Origin: Flavobacteriaceae bacterium
Lineage (GTDB): Bacteria > Bacteroidota > Bacteroidia > Flavobacteriales > Flavobacteriaceae
Reading direction: 5' to 3'
Assembly (NCBI GenBank): GCA_030590765.1
Contig: JAUVCP010000192.1
Coordinates: forward strand, 1-5,360
DNA length: 5,360 nucleotides
Shown here: positions 1-5,360 of the stretch, in pieces
Layout: every line of letters starts with the position of its first letter
How positions within the stretch are numbered: position 1 is the stretch's first letter
Made by a program: the position numbers and the translations under genes
Notes under the pieces: generated by a model
Told to the model about the DNA's origin: nothing
The model's database searches: none
Seen by the model: the letters and a program-made list of their open reading frames with translations, nothing else

Positions 1-72
1 ATCCAGTTTACTAATAGAATCTAATTTTGATTTGATTATCGAATCTCTTTTGAACTTAAAAATAGAGTCTTG
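1..72 (-). repeat. Tandem octapeptide (24-nt) DSI repeat in the stalk of the left-edge protein
   Basis: Residues 112-135 of the left-edge protein are three consecutive octads, QDSIFKFK, RDSIIKSK and LDSISKLD, each with Asp-Ser-Ile at positions 2-4. In the DNA the GA(A/G)TC core recurs every 24 nt (+ strand 18-22, 42-46, 66-70), while the remaining bases have diverged. Looser Asp-Ser pairs occur earlier (residues 81, 95 and 104). It looks like a repeat maintained at protein level in a charged stalk, and it may continue beyond the edge. Confidence 0.6.
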
Positions 73-405
73 TTTTTGTTTATTTAAGGTACTATCTATT
101 TTTCGAAGAATAGCTAATGAATCTATTTGCTCTACTAATTCGATCTCTTTGGTTGATAAACTGTCTTTTTTGTTATGCAATGCGAAAAAATCATTGGTAG
201 TTGGGAATTTCAATTCAACGTTTCCAATAACAATCCCATTATCAGGAAAGAGGCTCATCAAAATAAACAACAAGCCCATCACACCCAATAAACTAAATAA
301 AGTAGTTATGGGTTTGACCTTGTTTTCCTTATCACTTTTGCTATTGCTTTTTTTAATAGGTAGATATTTTAAAAAGTTTGACTTGCAATCTAAGACCCGT
401 TGCAA
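1..405 (-). CDS. Membrane-anchored periplasmic protein, N-terminal part (possible SGNH/GDSL hydrolase); 3' end outside window
   Basis: A minus-strand frame is open for 135 codons from a TTG at 403-405 to the left edge; an in-frame TGA lies at 409-411. It reads as a real protein. There is a Lys/Ser-rich cytoplasmic stretch (residues 18-31), one transmembrane segment (about 32-53, PITTLFSLLGVMGLLFILMS), the juxtamembrane LFPDNGIVIGNVELKFPT (52-69), then a highly charged region with recurring Asp-Ser-Ile/Leu (about 79-135) that looks like a helical or coiled-coil stalk. From memory, this anchor followed by FPxxGI and LKFPT is typical of Bacteroidota proteins with a periplasmic SGNH/GDSL esterase-like domain. 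The catalytic domain would lie beyond the window, so the assignment is tentative. The start is uncertain: no ATG precedes the transmembrane segment in this frame (the first, 277-279, lies inside it), and the first codons overlap one arm of a long palindrome. An ATG at 419-421 is in another frame that closes at 353-355. Confidence 0.62.
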   Translation of the reverse strand, partial: MQRVLDCKSNFLKYLPIKKSNSKSDKENKVKPITTLFSLLGVMGLLFILMSLFPDNGIVIGNVELKFPTTNDFFALHNKKDSLSTKEIELVEQIDSLAILRKIDSTLNKQKQDSIFKFKRDSIIKSKLDSISKLD

Positions 406-554
406 TATTCAATAAAAACATATTTTAAAACCTTTTTAACTTCAAATCACTTCCTTATCAAAAATTTAAAGTCCTCACAAACAATAGTTTGCTGCGGGTT
501 TAAATTTTCTCTAGCGTCGTGCTTTTTTGTAAAAGAGGTTTTGCAACGATCTTA
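391..554. repeat. Long concentric imperfect palindrome (MITE-like or structured intergenic element)
   Basis: Several inverted arms share one dyad axis at 484.5: CAAAC/GTTTG (478-482/487-491), a perfect 10-bp AAAATTTAAA/TTTAAATTTT (461-470/499-508), CAC/GTG (448-450/519-521), AAA/TTT (444-446/523-525) and a 14-nt arm with 12 Watson-Crick pairs (427-440/529-542). Between 427 and 542, 38 of 58 opposed pairs are complementary. After about 22 unpaired extra bases on the left, complementarity resumes as TAAGACCCGTTGCAA (391-405) against TTGCAACGATCTTA (541-554), 13 matches with a bulge. No transposase is present, and I cannot identify target-site duplications. Alternatives are a degenerate MITE, a REP-like unit or a structured RNA leader for the leftward gene. 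Confidence 0.6.
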
Positions 555-694
555 ATCTTATCAAAAAAAACAAATATAAATAAAAATGCCATATAAAATA
601 ATGGTGCCATGCCAATAAAAATCCCGAGTAAAAACCCGGGATCATTATAATTTATGGATATATACTTAGTGTTTGGTCAGAAATACATCTTAGC
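406..694. other. Intergenic region between two minus-strand genes
   Basis: These 289 bases lack a credible gene. They contain the terminator of the sugar cluster (615-642) and most of the long palindrome (391-554). On the minus strand a TATATTTG box (571-578) matches the Bacteroidota -7 consensus TAnnTTTG and could serve the leftward gene, but no TTG-type -33 element lies at a proper distance, so I do not call it as a promoter. Confidence 0.6.
615..642 (-). terminator. Rho-independent terminator after the isomerase/epimerase gene
   Basis: Positions 621-629 and 634-642 form a 9-bp stem around a 4-nt loop (630-633). Read on the minus strand, the RNA stem AUCCCGGGU/ACUCGGGAU is fully paired with a single G-U wobble, and a U-run (617-621) then AUU follows. 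On the plus strand the same position is an A-C mismatch and no U-tract follows, so the orientation is clear. It lies 53 nt past the stop at 695 and would end the sugar gene cluster. Confidence 0.85.
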
Positions 695-1567
695 TTAAAA
701 CTTAAAAGCCTTATCACTATTCATATACTTAAGACTTATTTCACAGCTCTCCAAAGGTGCATAATCGTATCTTTCTACTTCAACAATACCAAATTTCATA
801 CCTGACTTCTTTTTTGAAGCAAAAATTGTTTTAAAATCCATAGTACCGGCACCAAGTTCTTTTTCATCTTTTATGTGCCAAAGAAAAAATCTGCCAGGAT
901 ATTTATTAAAATAATCTACTGGGTTTTTACCTCCTTCAACAATCCAGTAAAGATCTAGTTGGAACATTACATTATTTGGATCTGTCAATTCTAACATCCA
1001 ATCATACAATGGCTTACCATCAAATACTGTTGTAAACTCTTTTGCATGATTATGATAACCAAATCGAATTCCTTTAGCTCTACATTTTTCTCCAACAGCA
1101 TTAAAATACTTAACATATCTTTTCAATCCTTCTAAACTATTATAACCTTCTTTACTCATCCAAGGCTGTACGATCCACGTAACTCCTCCAGCAGCATGTG
1201 CATCAATACAGGTATCCCACCAGGCCATAACTTCATCCCAATGTGCATCATCAGGCATGTCTTTTCCTGAATGTGAACCCATGAATTTAAGTCCATTTCT
1301 TTCACATAAATTTCGAAAGGCAATTGGATCCATACCATAAAATTTTCCATCACTATAACCGGCAGCTTCAACAAATTTAAAGCCCATTTCTCCAACTTTT
1401 GCAACTGTACCCTTAACATCCTTTTTCATATCATCCCTTACTGAGTACAACTGTAATCCAATAAATTTTTCTTTTGGTTTAAAACCAGAAAATAAAATAC
1501 CTTGTAAAACAAGAACCATCATCCCCACAAAGAATAATGCTCTCAAACTTAATTTTTTAAGATTCAT
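695..1567 (-). CDS. Exported sugar phosphate isomerase/epimerase-like TIM-barrel protein
   Basis: This is a 290-residue member of the xylose isomerase-like TIM-barrel family (AP_endonuc_2 type, with IolE and tagatose epimerases). Family landmarks in order: GLQLYSVRDDM (37-47), KFVEAAGYSDGKFYG (64-78), GYHNHAKEF (170-178), FQLDLYWIVEGGKNP (202-216), FFLWHIKDE (227-235), GTMDFKTIF (241-249) and GIVEVERYD (260-268). His172/174, Asp205, His231 and Glu263/265 are candidate metal or catalytic residues by analogy; I cannot assign them exactly. The N-terminus MNLKKLSLR followed by a hydrophobic stretch (about 10-28) is a Sec-type signal peptide or uncleaved anchor. There is no lipobox Cys and no twin-arginine pair, so the barrel is expected in the periplasm or on the outer face of the inner membrane. 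The ATG at 1565-1567 is clear. It lies 183 nt after the kinase and before a strong terminator. The substrate is unknown; Bacteroidota relatives are commonly annotated only as sugar phosphate isomerase/epimerase. Confidence 0.87.
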   Translation of the reverse strand: MNLKKLSLRALFFVGMMVLVLQGILFSGFKPKEKFIGLQLYSVRDDMKKDVKGTVAKVGEMGFKFVEAAGYSDGKFYGMDPIAFRNLCERNGLKFMGSHSGKDMPDDAHWDEVMAWWDTCIDAHAAGGVTWIVQPWMSKEGYNSLEGLKRYVKYFNAVGEKCRAKGIRFGYHNHAKEFTTVFDGKPLYDWMLELTDPNNVMFQLDLYWIVEGGKNPVDYFNKYPGRFFLWHIKDEKELGAGTMDFKTIFASKKKSGMKFGIVEVERYDYAPLESCEISLKYMNSDKAFKF

Positions 1568-1611
1568 TCGTATTGATTTAAATTATTAATAAATAGACAT
1601 AGTCGCTCAAA

Positions 1612-1625
1612 ATATAGATCTATAT
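1612..1625. promoter_or_regulatory. Perfect 14-bp palindrome, candidate operator
   Basis: ATATAGATCTATAT is a perfect inverted repeat without spacer, 45 nt before the isomerase/epimerase ATG and 14 nt downstream of the candidate -7 box. That is a plausible place for a repressor to bind. A/T-rich palindromes also arise by chance in such spacers, and I do not recognise the site of any particular regulator. Confidence 0.25.
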
Positions 1626-1639
1626 CATAAAACTGAAGC

Positions 1640-1647
1640 CAAATTTA
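1640..1647 (-). promoter_or_regulatory. Weak candidate promoter -7 box (TAAATTTG) upstream of the isomerase/epimerase gene
   Basis: On the minus strand the sequence TAAATTTG fits the Bacteroidota -7 consensus TAnnTTTG and would start transcription about 65 nt before the ATG at 1567. No recognisable TTG -33 element sits 17-23 nt upstream, so this is only a candidate. The 183-nt spacer lacks an intrinsic terminator, so read-through from the kinase gene is equally possible. Confidence 0.25.
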
Positions 1648-1750
1648 CAAATAATACTTGTTCTATCCGTACAGGGGTTCAAAATTTATTTTTCTGATGT
1701 AAAAAGGTGAGAATAAAAAATCCAATATAAACTAGATTTGATTGTTTTTA

Positions 1751-3064
1751 CTATAAAAAATACCCTTTCATTAACAAAGCAGCACCAAGTGCACTGGTGT
1801 TTTTCATTTCAGAAGCTTCAATATTCAGATCAGGCATCATTAAGGAAAGATAATACATAAAGATCAAGTTTTTATTAAAACCTCCTGAGATATAGATGTT
1901 CTGTAACTTATTCTCTTTATCCAAAATAAACACCAACCATTCATAAACCAGCAGACTAATTTCAAACAACAGTTGATCATAGGCCTTCTCAAAATTATCG
2001 AAAGAATTTAACTGACTTAAATCTGCTTTGTAATTATCTGGTAATCCATTTGAGAAAAATATCCTTTTTGAATTTTTAAAAGTTTGAATACAAGAGTCTT
2101 CATTTAAACTCATATGGATATAATAATCATTCTCCACACCAAAATAGTCACTCAATTCCAAAACATTGATCTCATGAACATGACCTAAGAACTGCATAGA
2201 TGATTTAACCTGCTTCTTATTTGTTGTCATAAAACACAAACAATTATGCTCTAATTGAGACTGGGTTAGCTGTTCTTTACTAAAAGGATTCATACTTATG
2301 ATCCATGTTCCTGTAGATAATAATATAAACTCTTCATTCTTATTCTCTTCCAGTAATGATATCAATGAAGCTGAACTGTCATGTAAACCAGAACCAATTG
2401 CAACATCCTCTCCATTAAGCTTTATCATTACTGCTTCTTTACCATTTACAGGTTTTGGCAAGGCAATATCTTCTTTATTTAACCAATAATGATAATCCAT
2501 AACATCATAATCCCATATAGCTGTATGAGCACCAATAGAAGTATAATCGGCGGTAATCTTATTTGAAAATAAATAACTTAAATACTGTTGATAATGTAAA
2601 ATAGAATGCACCTGTTTCCAGAAATGAGGCTTTTTATTTTTCAACCAATACATCTGCAAACCTGAATTAAGCATACCATAGGCTGGTGATGCAGTTCTTC
2701 TGGAGAACTCTTCTACACCGCTATATTTACTATAAAAACCATTGAAATCCATATCATCCAATGGTTTTAAGTAATTATATAAAGGAGTTATTCTTTTACC
2801 TGAAATATCTAAATATACTACGGTAGCTCCATGAGTAGAAAAATTGATTGCTTTTAATTTGAAATTTTTATTTTCCAGTACGGTTTTAATCTGATCTTTA
2901 ATCCATTTTTCAATGGCCTCAATATCATCACATGGGAAATTATCATCATCAACAATTTCTTCAAATCGTACAGAGTTTTCAAATACAATATTGAAATTCT
3001 TATCAAATAAAAATATTTTTTTATTTGTTTTTCCAATATCAAAAACCGCAATTACTTCTTTCAC
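1751..3064 (-). CDS. FGGY-family carbohydrate kinase (probable fuculokinase/rhamnulokinase)
   Basis: This is an ATP-dependent sugar kinase of the FGGY (ASKHA-fold) family, presumably phosphorylating C1 of the ketose made by the upstream isomerase. Visible motifs: the phosphate-1 loop DIGKTNKK (9-16), the catalytic Asp229 in SGLHDSSASL, the phosphate-2 segment LLSTGTW (248-254), the adenosine-binding SGGFNKN (393-399), and a C-terminal SALGAALLMKG helix (424-434). At 437 residues it is somewhat shorter than E. coli FucK or RhaB (roughly 480-490), but both domains are present and nothing looks truncated. The start is a GTG at 3062-3064: an in-frame TAG lies 6 nt upstream and the next in-frame Met is residue 105, after the phosphate-1 loop, so no later ATG is possible. 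The gene begins 17 nt after fucI. Pathway position supports L-fuculokinase, while the RhaD-type aldolase next door leaves rhamnulokinase or dual activity open. Hence no gene symbol. Confidence 0.92.
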   Translation of the reverse strand: MKEVIAVFDIGKTNKKIFLFDKNFNIVFENSVRFEEIVDDDNFPCDDIEAIEKWIKDQIKTVLENKNFKLKAINFSTHGATVVYLDISGKRITPLYNYLKPLDDMDFNGFYSKYSGVEEFSRRTASPAYGMLNSGLQMYWLKNKKPHFWKQVHSILHYQQYLSYLFSNKITADYTSIGAHTAIWDYDVMDYHYWLNKEDIALPKPVNGKEAVMIKLNGEDVAIGSGLHDSSASLISLLEENKNEEFILLSTGTWIISMNPFSKEQLTQSQLEHNCLCFMTTNKKQVKSSMQFLGHVHEINVLELSDYFGVENDYYIHMSLNEDSCIQTFKNSKRIFFSNGLPDNYKADLSQLNSFDNFEKAYDQLLFEISLLVYEWLVFILDKENKLQNIYISGGFNKNLIFMYYLSLMMPDLNIEASEMKNTSALGAALLMKGYFL

Positions 3065-3081
3065 TTTGCTCTAAAATATCA

Positions 3082-4863
3082 TTATATTCCGTATAATGAA
3101 CCGTAATTTTCACATGCTCTGTAATCTGACCCTTCCAGATCCATTCCAAAAGCAGACCAAGCACTTGGACGGAAAACATCATCGTCACAAACATTATGCA
3201 TATTTACCGGAATACGTAACATTGCTGCAAGTGAGATCAGATCTGCTCCAATATGACCATAAGAAATAGCCCCATGATTTGCTCCCCAGTTTGCCATTAC
3301 TGTATATACATCTTTAAATCTGCCATTGCCCGTTGTTCTTGGCACAAACCATGTGGTTGGCCAGGTTGGATTAGTTCTTTCATCTAATATTTCATGAACA
3401 TCCGCAGGTAATTCAACTGTCCATCCTTCTGCAATTTGCATTACAGGACCAATACCTTTTACAAGATTTACCCTAGACATGGTTACAGGCATAGAACCTT
3501 TTGTTTTAAACTGAGATGAAAAACCTCCACCTCTAAAATAAGAACGAATTGCAGGAGGCCATTTTGTATTATCCAGACATTTTTGAGCTTCCTTTTCTGT
3601 TATTTCCCAATAAGGTTTCATCACCGGATTTCCATTGGCATTTTCCTGTTGTGCTGTTGCATCTAAAGTAGTTGAACCTGAATTTATCAAGTGGATAATT
3701 CCATTTTCGGCAATACCAGTTAGTTCTTTTCCTGTCACTCTTTTAACCGCATCAGGGCTCCAATAAGTTCTTACATCTGAAAACATTTGTGCTGTATTGC
3801 TTAGCAAATGACCAAACAACATTGAAACTGCATTTAGTGAATCATTCTCAGTTGCAAATACAAAGGGTTCACGCATACCATTCCAGTCAAATGATGTATT
3901 TAGCATTGTTTCCGCAAAATCAGCATTAGGCTGAAAATCTGTCCATTGGCGCTGGCCTTGAAAACCACCCATGATCGCATTTCTACCCAATGATTCTTCA
4001 CCATGTCCAAGTTCTTTCAGTTTTGGATTTCCAACCATAAGATCACGACAGATCAAAGTCATTTTTACAGATGTTTCCCATTCATAATCTTTTCTTTTCC
4101 TATCTACTTGTCTCTTCTCAGCATTATAATCTTTACCTTCTTTACAGTTTTCTTTAGTCCATGCTAATGCTTTTTCATACTCTTCTTTGTCATAAATCTC
4201 TTCTTCTATTCTTCTTAAAACCTCAATTGACTCAACAAACTCTGATCGAACGCCTAAATAGTCTTGCATAAAATTAGCATCAACCATTGATCCAGCAATA
4301 CCCATTGAACTATAGCCTAAAGACAAATATGATTTACCTTTCATTTGGGCTACAGCCAAACCTGCTTTTACAAAACGCAATACTTTTTCTTCCACATCTT
4401 TTGGAATACTCATATCACCTGAATCCTGCACATCTCTACCATAAATTCCAAAAGCAGGCAAACCTTTTTGAGCATAACCTGCTAACGCAGCAGCCAAATA
4501 AACTGCTCCTGGTCTTTCTGTGCCATTAAAACCCCAAACGGCTTTTGGTATCAATGGGTCAGTATCCATAACTTCTGTTCCATAACACCAGGCGGGAGTA
4601 ACAGTTAAAGAAACACCAACACCTTCTTGCTGAAATTTATCAGCACACATAGCTGCCTCTGCCACTCCACCAATATTTGTATCGGCAATGACACATTCTA
4701 CTTTTTCACCACTTGGAAATCGAAAATTTTCTTCAATTACTTTTGCGGCAGCTTTTGCCATATTCATACATTGATCTTCCAATGATTCTCTAACACCTTT
4801 TTCACGTCCATCAATCACGGGACGAATTCCTACCTTTGGTAATCTACCTTTTAATCTGTTCAT
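3082..4863 (-). CDS. fucI: L-fucose isomerase
   Basis: This Mn-dependent ketol isomerase converts L-fucose to L-fuculose; the family also takes D-arabinose. It aligns along its whole length with E. coli FucI. Landmarks include [13 protein letters not shown] near the N-terminus, then [44 protein letters not shown] and ANWGANHG, ending [12 protein letters not shown]. With the start chosen here, metal ligands corresponding to E. coli Glu337, Asp361 and His528 are Glu339 (ATEND), Asp363 (FSDVR) and His530 (WGANHG), all present. Start choice: the frame extends 14 codons further to a GTG at 4903-4905, only 2 nt after the aldolase stop. The ATG at 4861-4863 instead gives 593 residues against 591 in E. 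coli and places LPKxGIRP at almost the same distance from the N-terminus. The extra 14 residues ([10 protein letters not shown]...) have no counterpart. No clear Shine-Dalgarno precedes either start; the ATG follows an A/T-rich run. The kinase begins 17 nt after the stop, which supports co-transcription. Confidence 0.97.
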   Translation of the reverse strand: MNRLKGRLPKVGIRPVIDGREKGVRESLEDQCMNMAKAAAKVIEENFRFPSGEKVECVIADTNIGGVAEAAMCADKFQQEGVGVSLTVTPAWCYGTEVMDTDPLIPKAVWGFNGTERPGAVYLAAALAGYAQKGLPAFGIYGRDVQDSGDMSIPKDVEEKVLRFVKAGLAVAQMKGKSYLSLGYSSMGIAGSMVDANFMQDYLGVRSEFVESIEVLRRIEEEIYDKEEYEKALAWTKENCKEGKDYNAEKRQVDRKRKDYEWETSVKMTLICRDLMVGNPKLKELGHGEESLGRNAIMGGFQGQRQWTDFQPNADFAETMLNTSFDWNGMREPFVFATENDSLNAVSMLFGHLLSNTAQMFSDVRTYWSPDAVKRVTGKELTGIAENGIIHLINSGSTTLDATAQQENANGNPVMKPYWEITEKEAQKCLDNTKWPPAIRSYFRGGGFSSQFKTKGSMPVTMSRVNLVKGIGPVMQIAEGWTVELPADVHEILDERTNPTWPTTWFVPRTTGNGRFKDVYTVMANWGANHGAISYGHIGADLISLAAMLRIPVNMHNVCDDDVFRPSAWSAFGMDLEGSDYRACENYGSLYGI

Positions 4864-4907
4864 ATCTATTAAAAAAAAATTATCATATTTAAATGGAGTT
4901 TTCACTC

Positions 4908-5360
4908 TTAAAGAAAATTATCCTCCAATTCTTTCATTTGCTCATTCGAAAGTCCTGCCGGTTCAAAACCTGCAGACCATGCCATCAATAGCAATTTGGC
5001 TGCTTTATTAGCAACATCCAAATAATCCCATGCCTTTTCAATGTCCTCACCCGTTGCTGTTGCTCCATGTTTTTCCCATAAAGAAACATTTCTTGTTTTA
5101 AACGCCTCCATAGTAACTTTTGCAAGATCTGCCGTACTTGGTAAAGCATAAGGAGTACAATGAACTCCTTTAGGTACAAACACCCTTATTTCAGGAATCA
5201 TTTTCCATAATGAATTATTCAATTTCTCTTCATTCTTAAATAATTCATGATGAGTCAACACAATCAATTCAAGAGGATGCGTATGTAAAACTGCCAAATG
5301 CGAAGGATTATTCTTCAAATTAAAAAGGTGTAAACTTGCATGAGAGATCAATTCAGATGT
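4908..5360 (-). CDS. rhaD: L-rhamnulose-1-phosphate aldolase-like class II aldolase, C-terminal part (5' end outside window)
   Basis: This is a zinc-dependent class II aldolase that splits a 6-deoxy-ketose-1-phosphate into dihydroxyacetone phosphate and L-lactaldehyde in the cytoplasm. The frame stays open to the right edge, so only the last 150 residues are present; E. coli RhaD has 274. Numbering from the edge, the fragment begins TSEL, matching the RhaD motif with catalytic Glu117. HTH at 26-28 matches zinc ligands His141 and His143, Glu57 matches Glu171, and His98 in LWEKHG matches His212. The spacing between these residues agrees with E. coli RhaD to within one residue. A TTG at 5349-5351 could be mistaken for a start, but it falls after the catalytic Glu, so the gene is simply truncated by the window. 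FucI follows 44 nt downstream. The RhaD subtype is well supported; the actual substrate (rhamnulose-1-P or fuculose-1-P) is not determined, since the neighbouring isomerase is of the fucose type. Confidence 0.88.
   Translation of the reverse strand, partial: TSELISHASLHLFNLKNNPSHLAVLHTHPLELIVLTHHELFKNEEKLNNSLWKMIPEIRVFVPKGVHCTPYALPSTADLAKVTMEAFKTRNVSLWEKHGATATGEDIEKAWDYLDVANKAAKLLLMAWSAGFEPAGLSNEQMKELEDNFL

Noticed and set aside
32..415. A 127-codon plus-strand frame with a hydrophobic stretch near its end.
   Set aside because: It lies antisense to the minus-strand frame at 1-405, whose translation has a coherent anchor, juxtamembrane motif and DSI stalk. The plus-strand product resembles nothing I know and runs against the direction of all other genes.
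391..554. Reading the palindrome as a CRISPR unit or as a complete insertion sequence.
   Set aside because: There are no repeated units with spacers, no transposase frame, and no target-site duplication I can identify.
571..578. TATATTTG on the minus strand as promoter of the left-edge gene.
   Set aside because: It matches the -7 consensus, but no -33 element is found at 17-23 nt, and such boxes are common by chance in this A/T-rich stretch.
1156..1419. An 87-codon minus-strand frame inside the isomerase/epimerase gene.
   Set aside because: It is an out-of-frame shadow of a gene with clear family motifs in the other frame.
2298..2489. A 63-codon plus-strand frame within the kinase gene.
   Set aside because: It is antisense to the catalytic region of the kinase and shows no protein-like features of its own.
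4287..4529. An 80-codon plus-strand frame within fucI.
   Set aside because: It is antisense to strongly conserved FucI sequence; the open frame is a by-product of that gene's codon use.
5349..5351. TTG as a start for a 147-residue aldolase.
   Set aside because: Codons upstream of it, up to the edge, continue the RhaD motif (TSEL) including the catalytic Glu, so the gene starts outside the window.

Overview
The window is about 65% A+T. Four well-supported genes and one gene cut off by the left edge all lie on the minus strand, so transcription runs from right to left. Base composition, weak ribosome-binding signals, A/T-rich start contexts, TAnnTTTG-like promoter boxes and the protein types suggest a Bacteroidota genome (Flavobacteriia, Cytophagia or a relative). 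This is an inference; there is no rRNA or marker gene here.

Reading in the direction of transcription, the window opens at its right edge inside a class II aldolase of the L-rhamnulose-1-phosphate aldolase (RhaD) type (5360-4908). Next come an L-fucose isomerase (FucI, 4863-3082) and an FGGY-family sugar kinase (3064-1751). These three are tightly spaced (44 and 17 nt gaps) and look like one operon for a 6-deoxy-L-sugar: isomerise to the ketose, phosphorylate at C1, then split into dihydroxyacetone phosphate and L-lactaldehyde. The sugar is most likely L-fucose, because FucI is the most clearly identified member. The aldolase is nevertheless of the Rha rather than the Fuc type, which is the main biochemical puzzle here. 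No transporter, regulator or lactaldehyde-processing enzyme lies in the window.

A 183-nt spacer (1568-1750), with a weak promoter candidate and a perfect 14-bp palindrome, separates the kinase from a sugar phosphate isomerase/epimerase-like TIM-barrel protein (1567-695). That protein has an N-terminal export signal or membrane anchor. A convincing intrinsic terminator (615-642) follows it and closes the cluster.

The left 700 bases hold a non-coding stretch dominated by a concentric imperfect palindrome (about 391-554). Beyond it is the N-terminal part of a membrane-anchored protein, read leftwards from about 405 and running off the window edge. Its anchor and juxtamembrane sequence resemble Bacteroidota SGNH/GDSL-hydrolase-like proteins. 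This gene is probably a separate transcription unit.

I see ordinary sugar catabolism with some unusual details. I found no evidence for a wholly new system, defence island or mobile element carrying a transposase.
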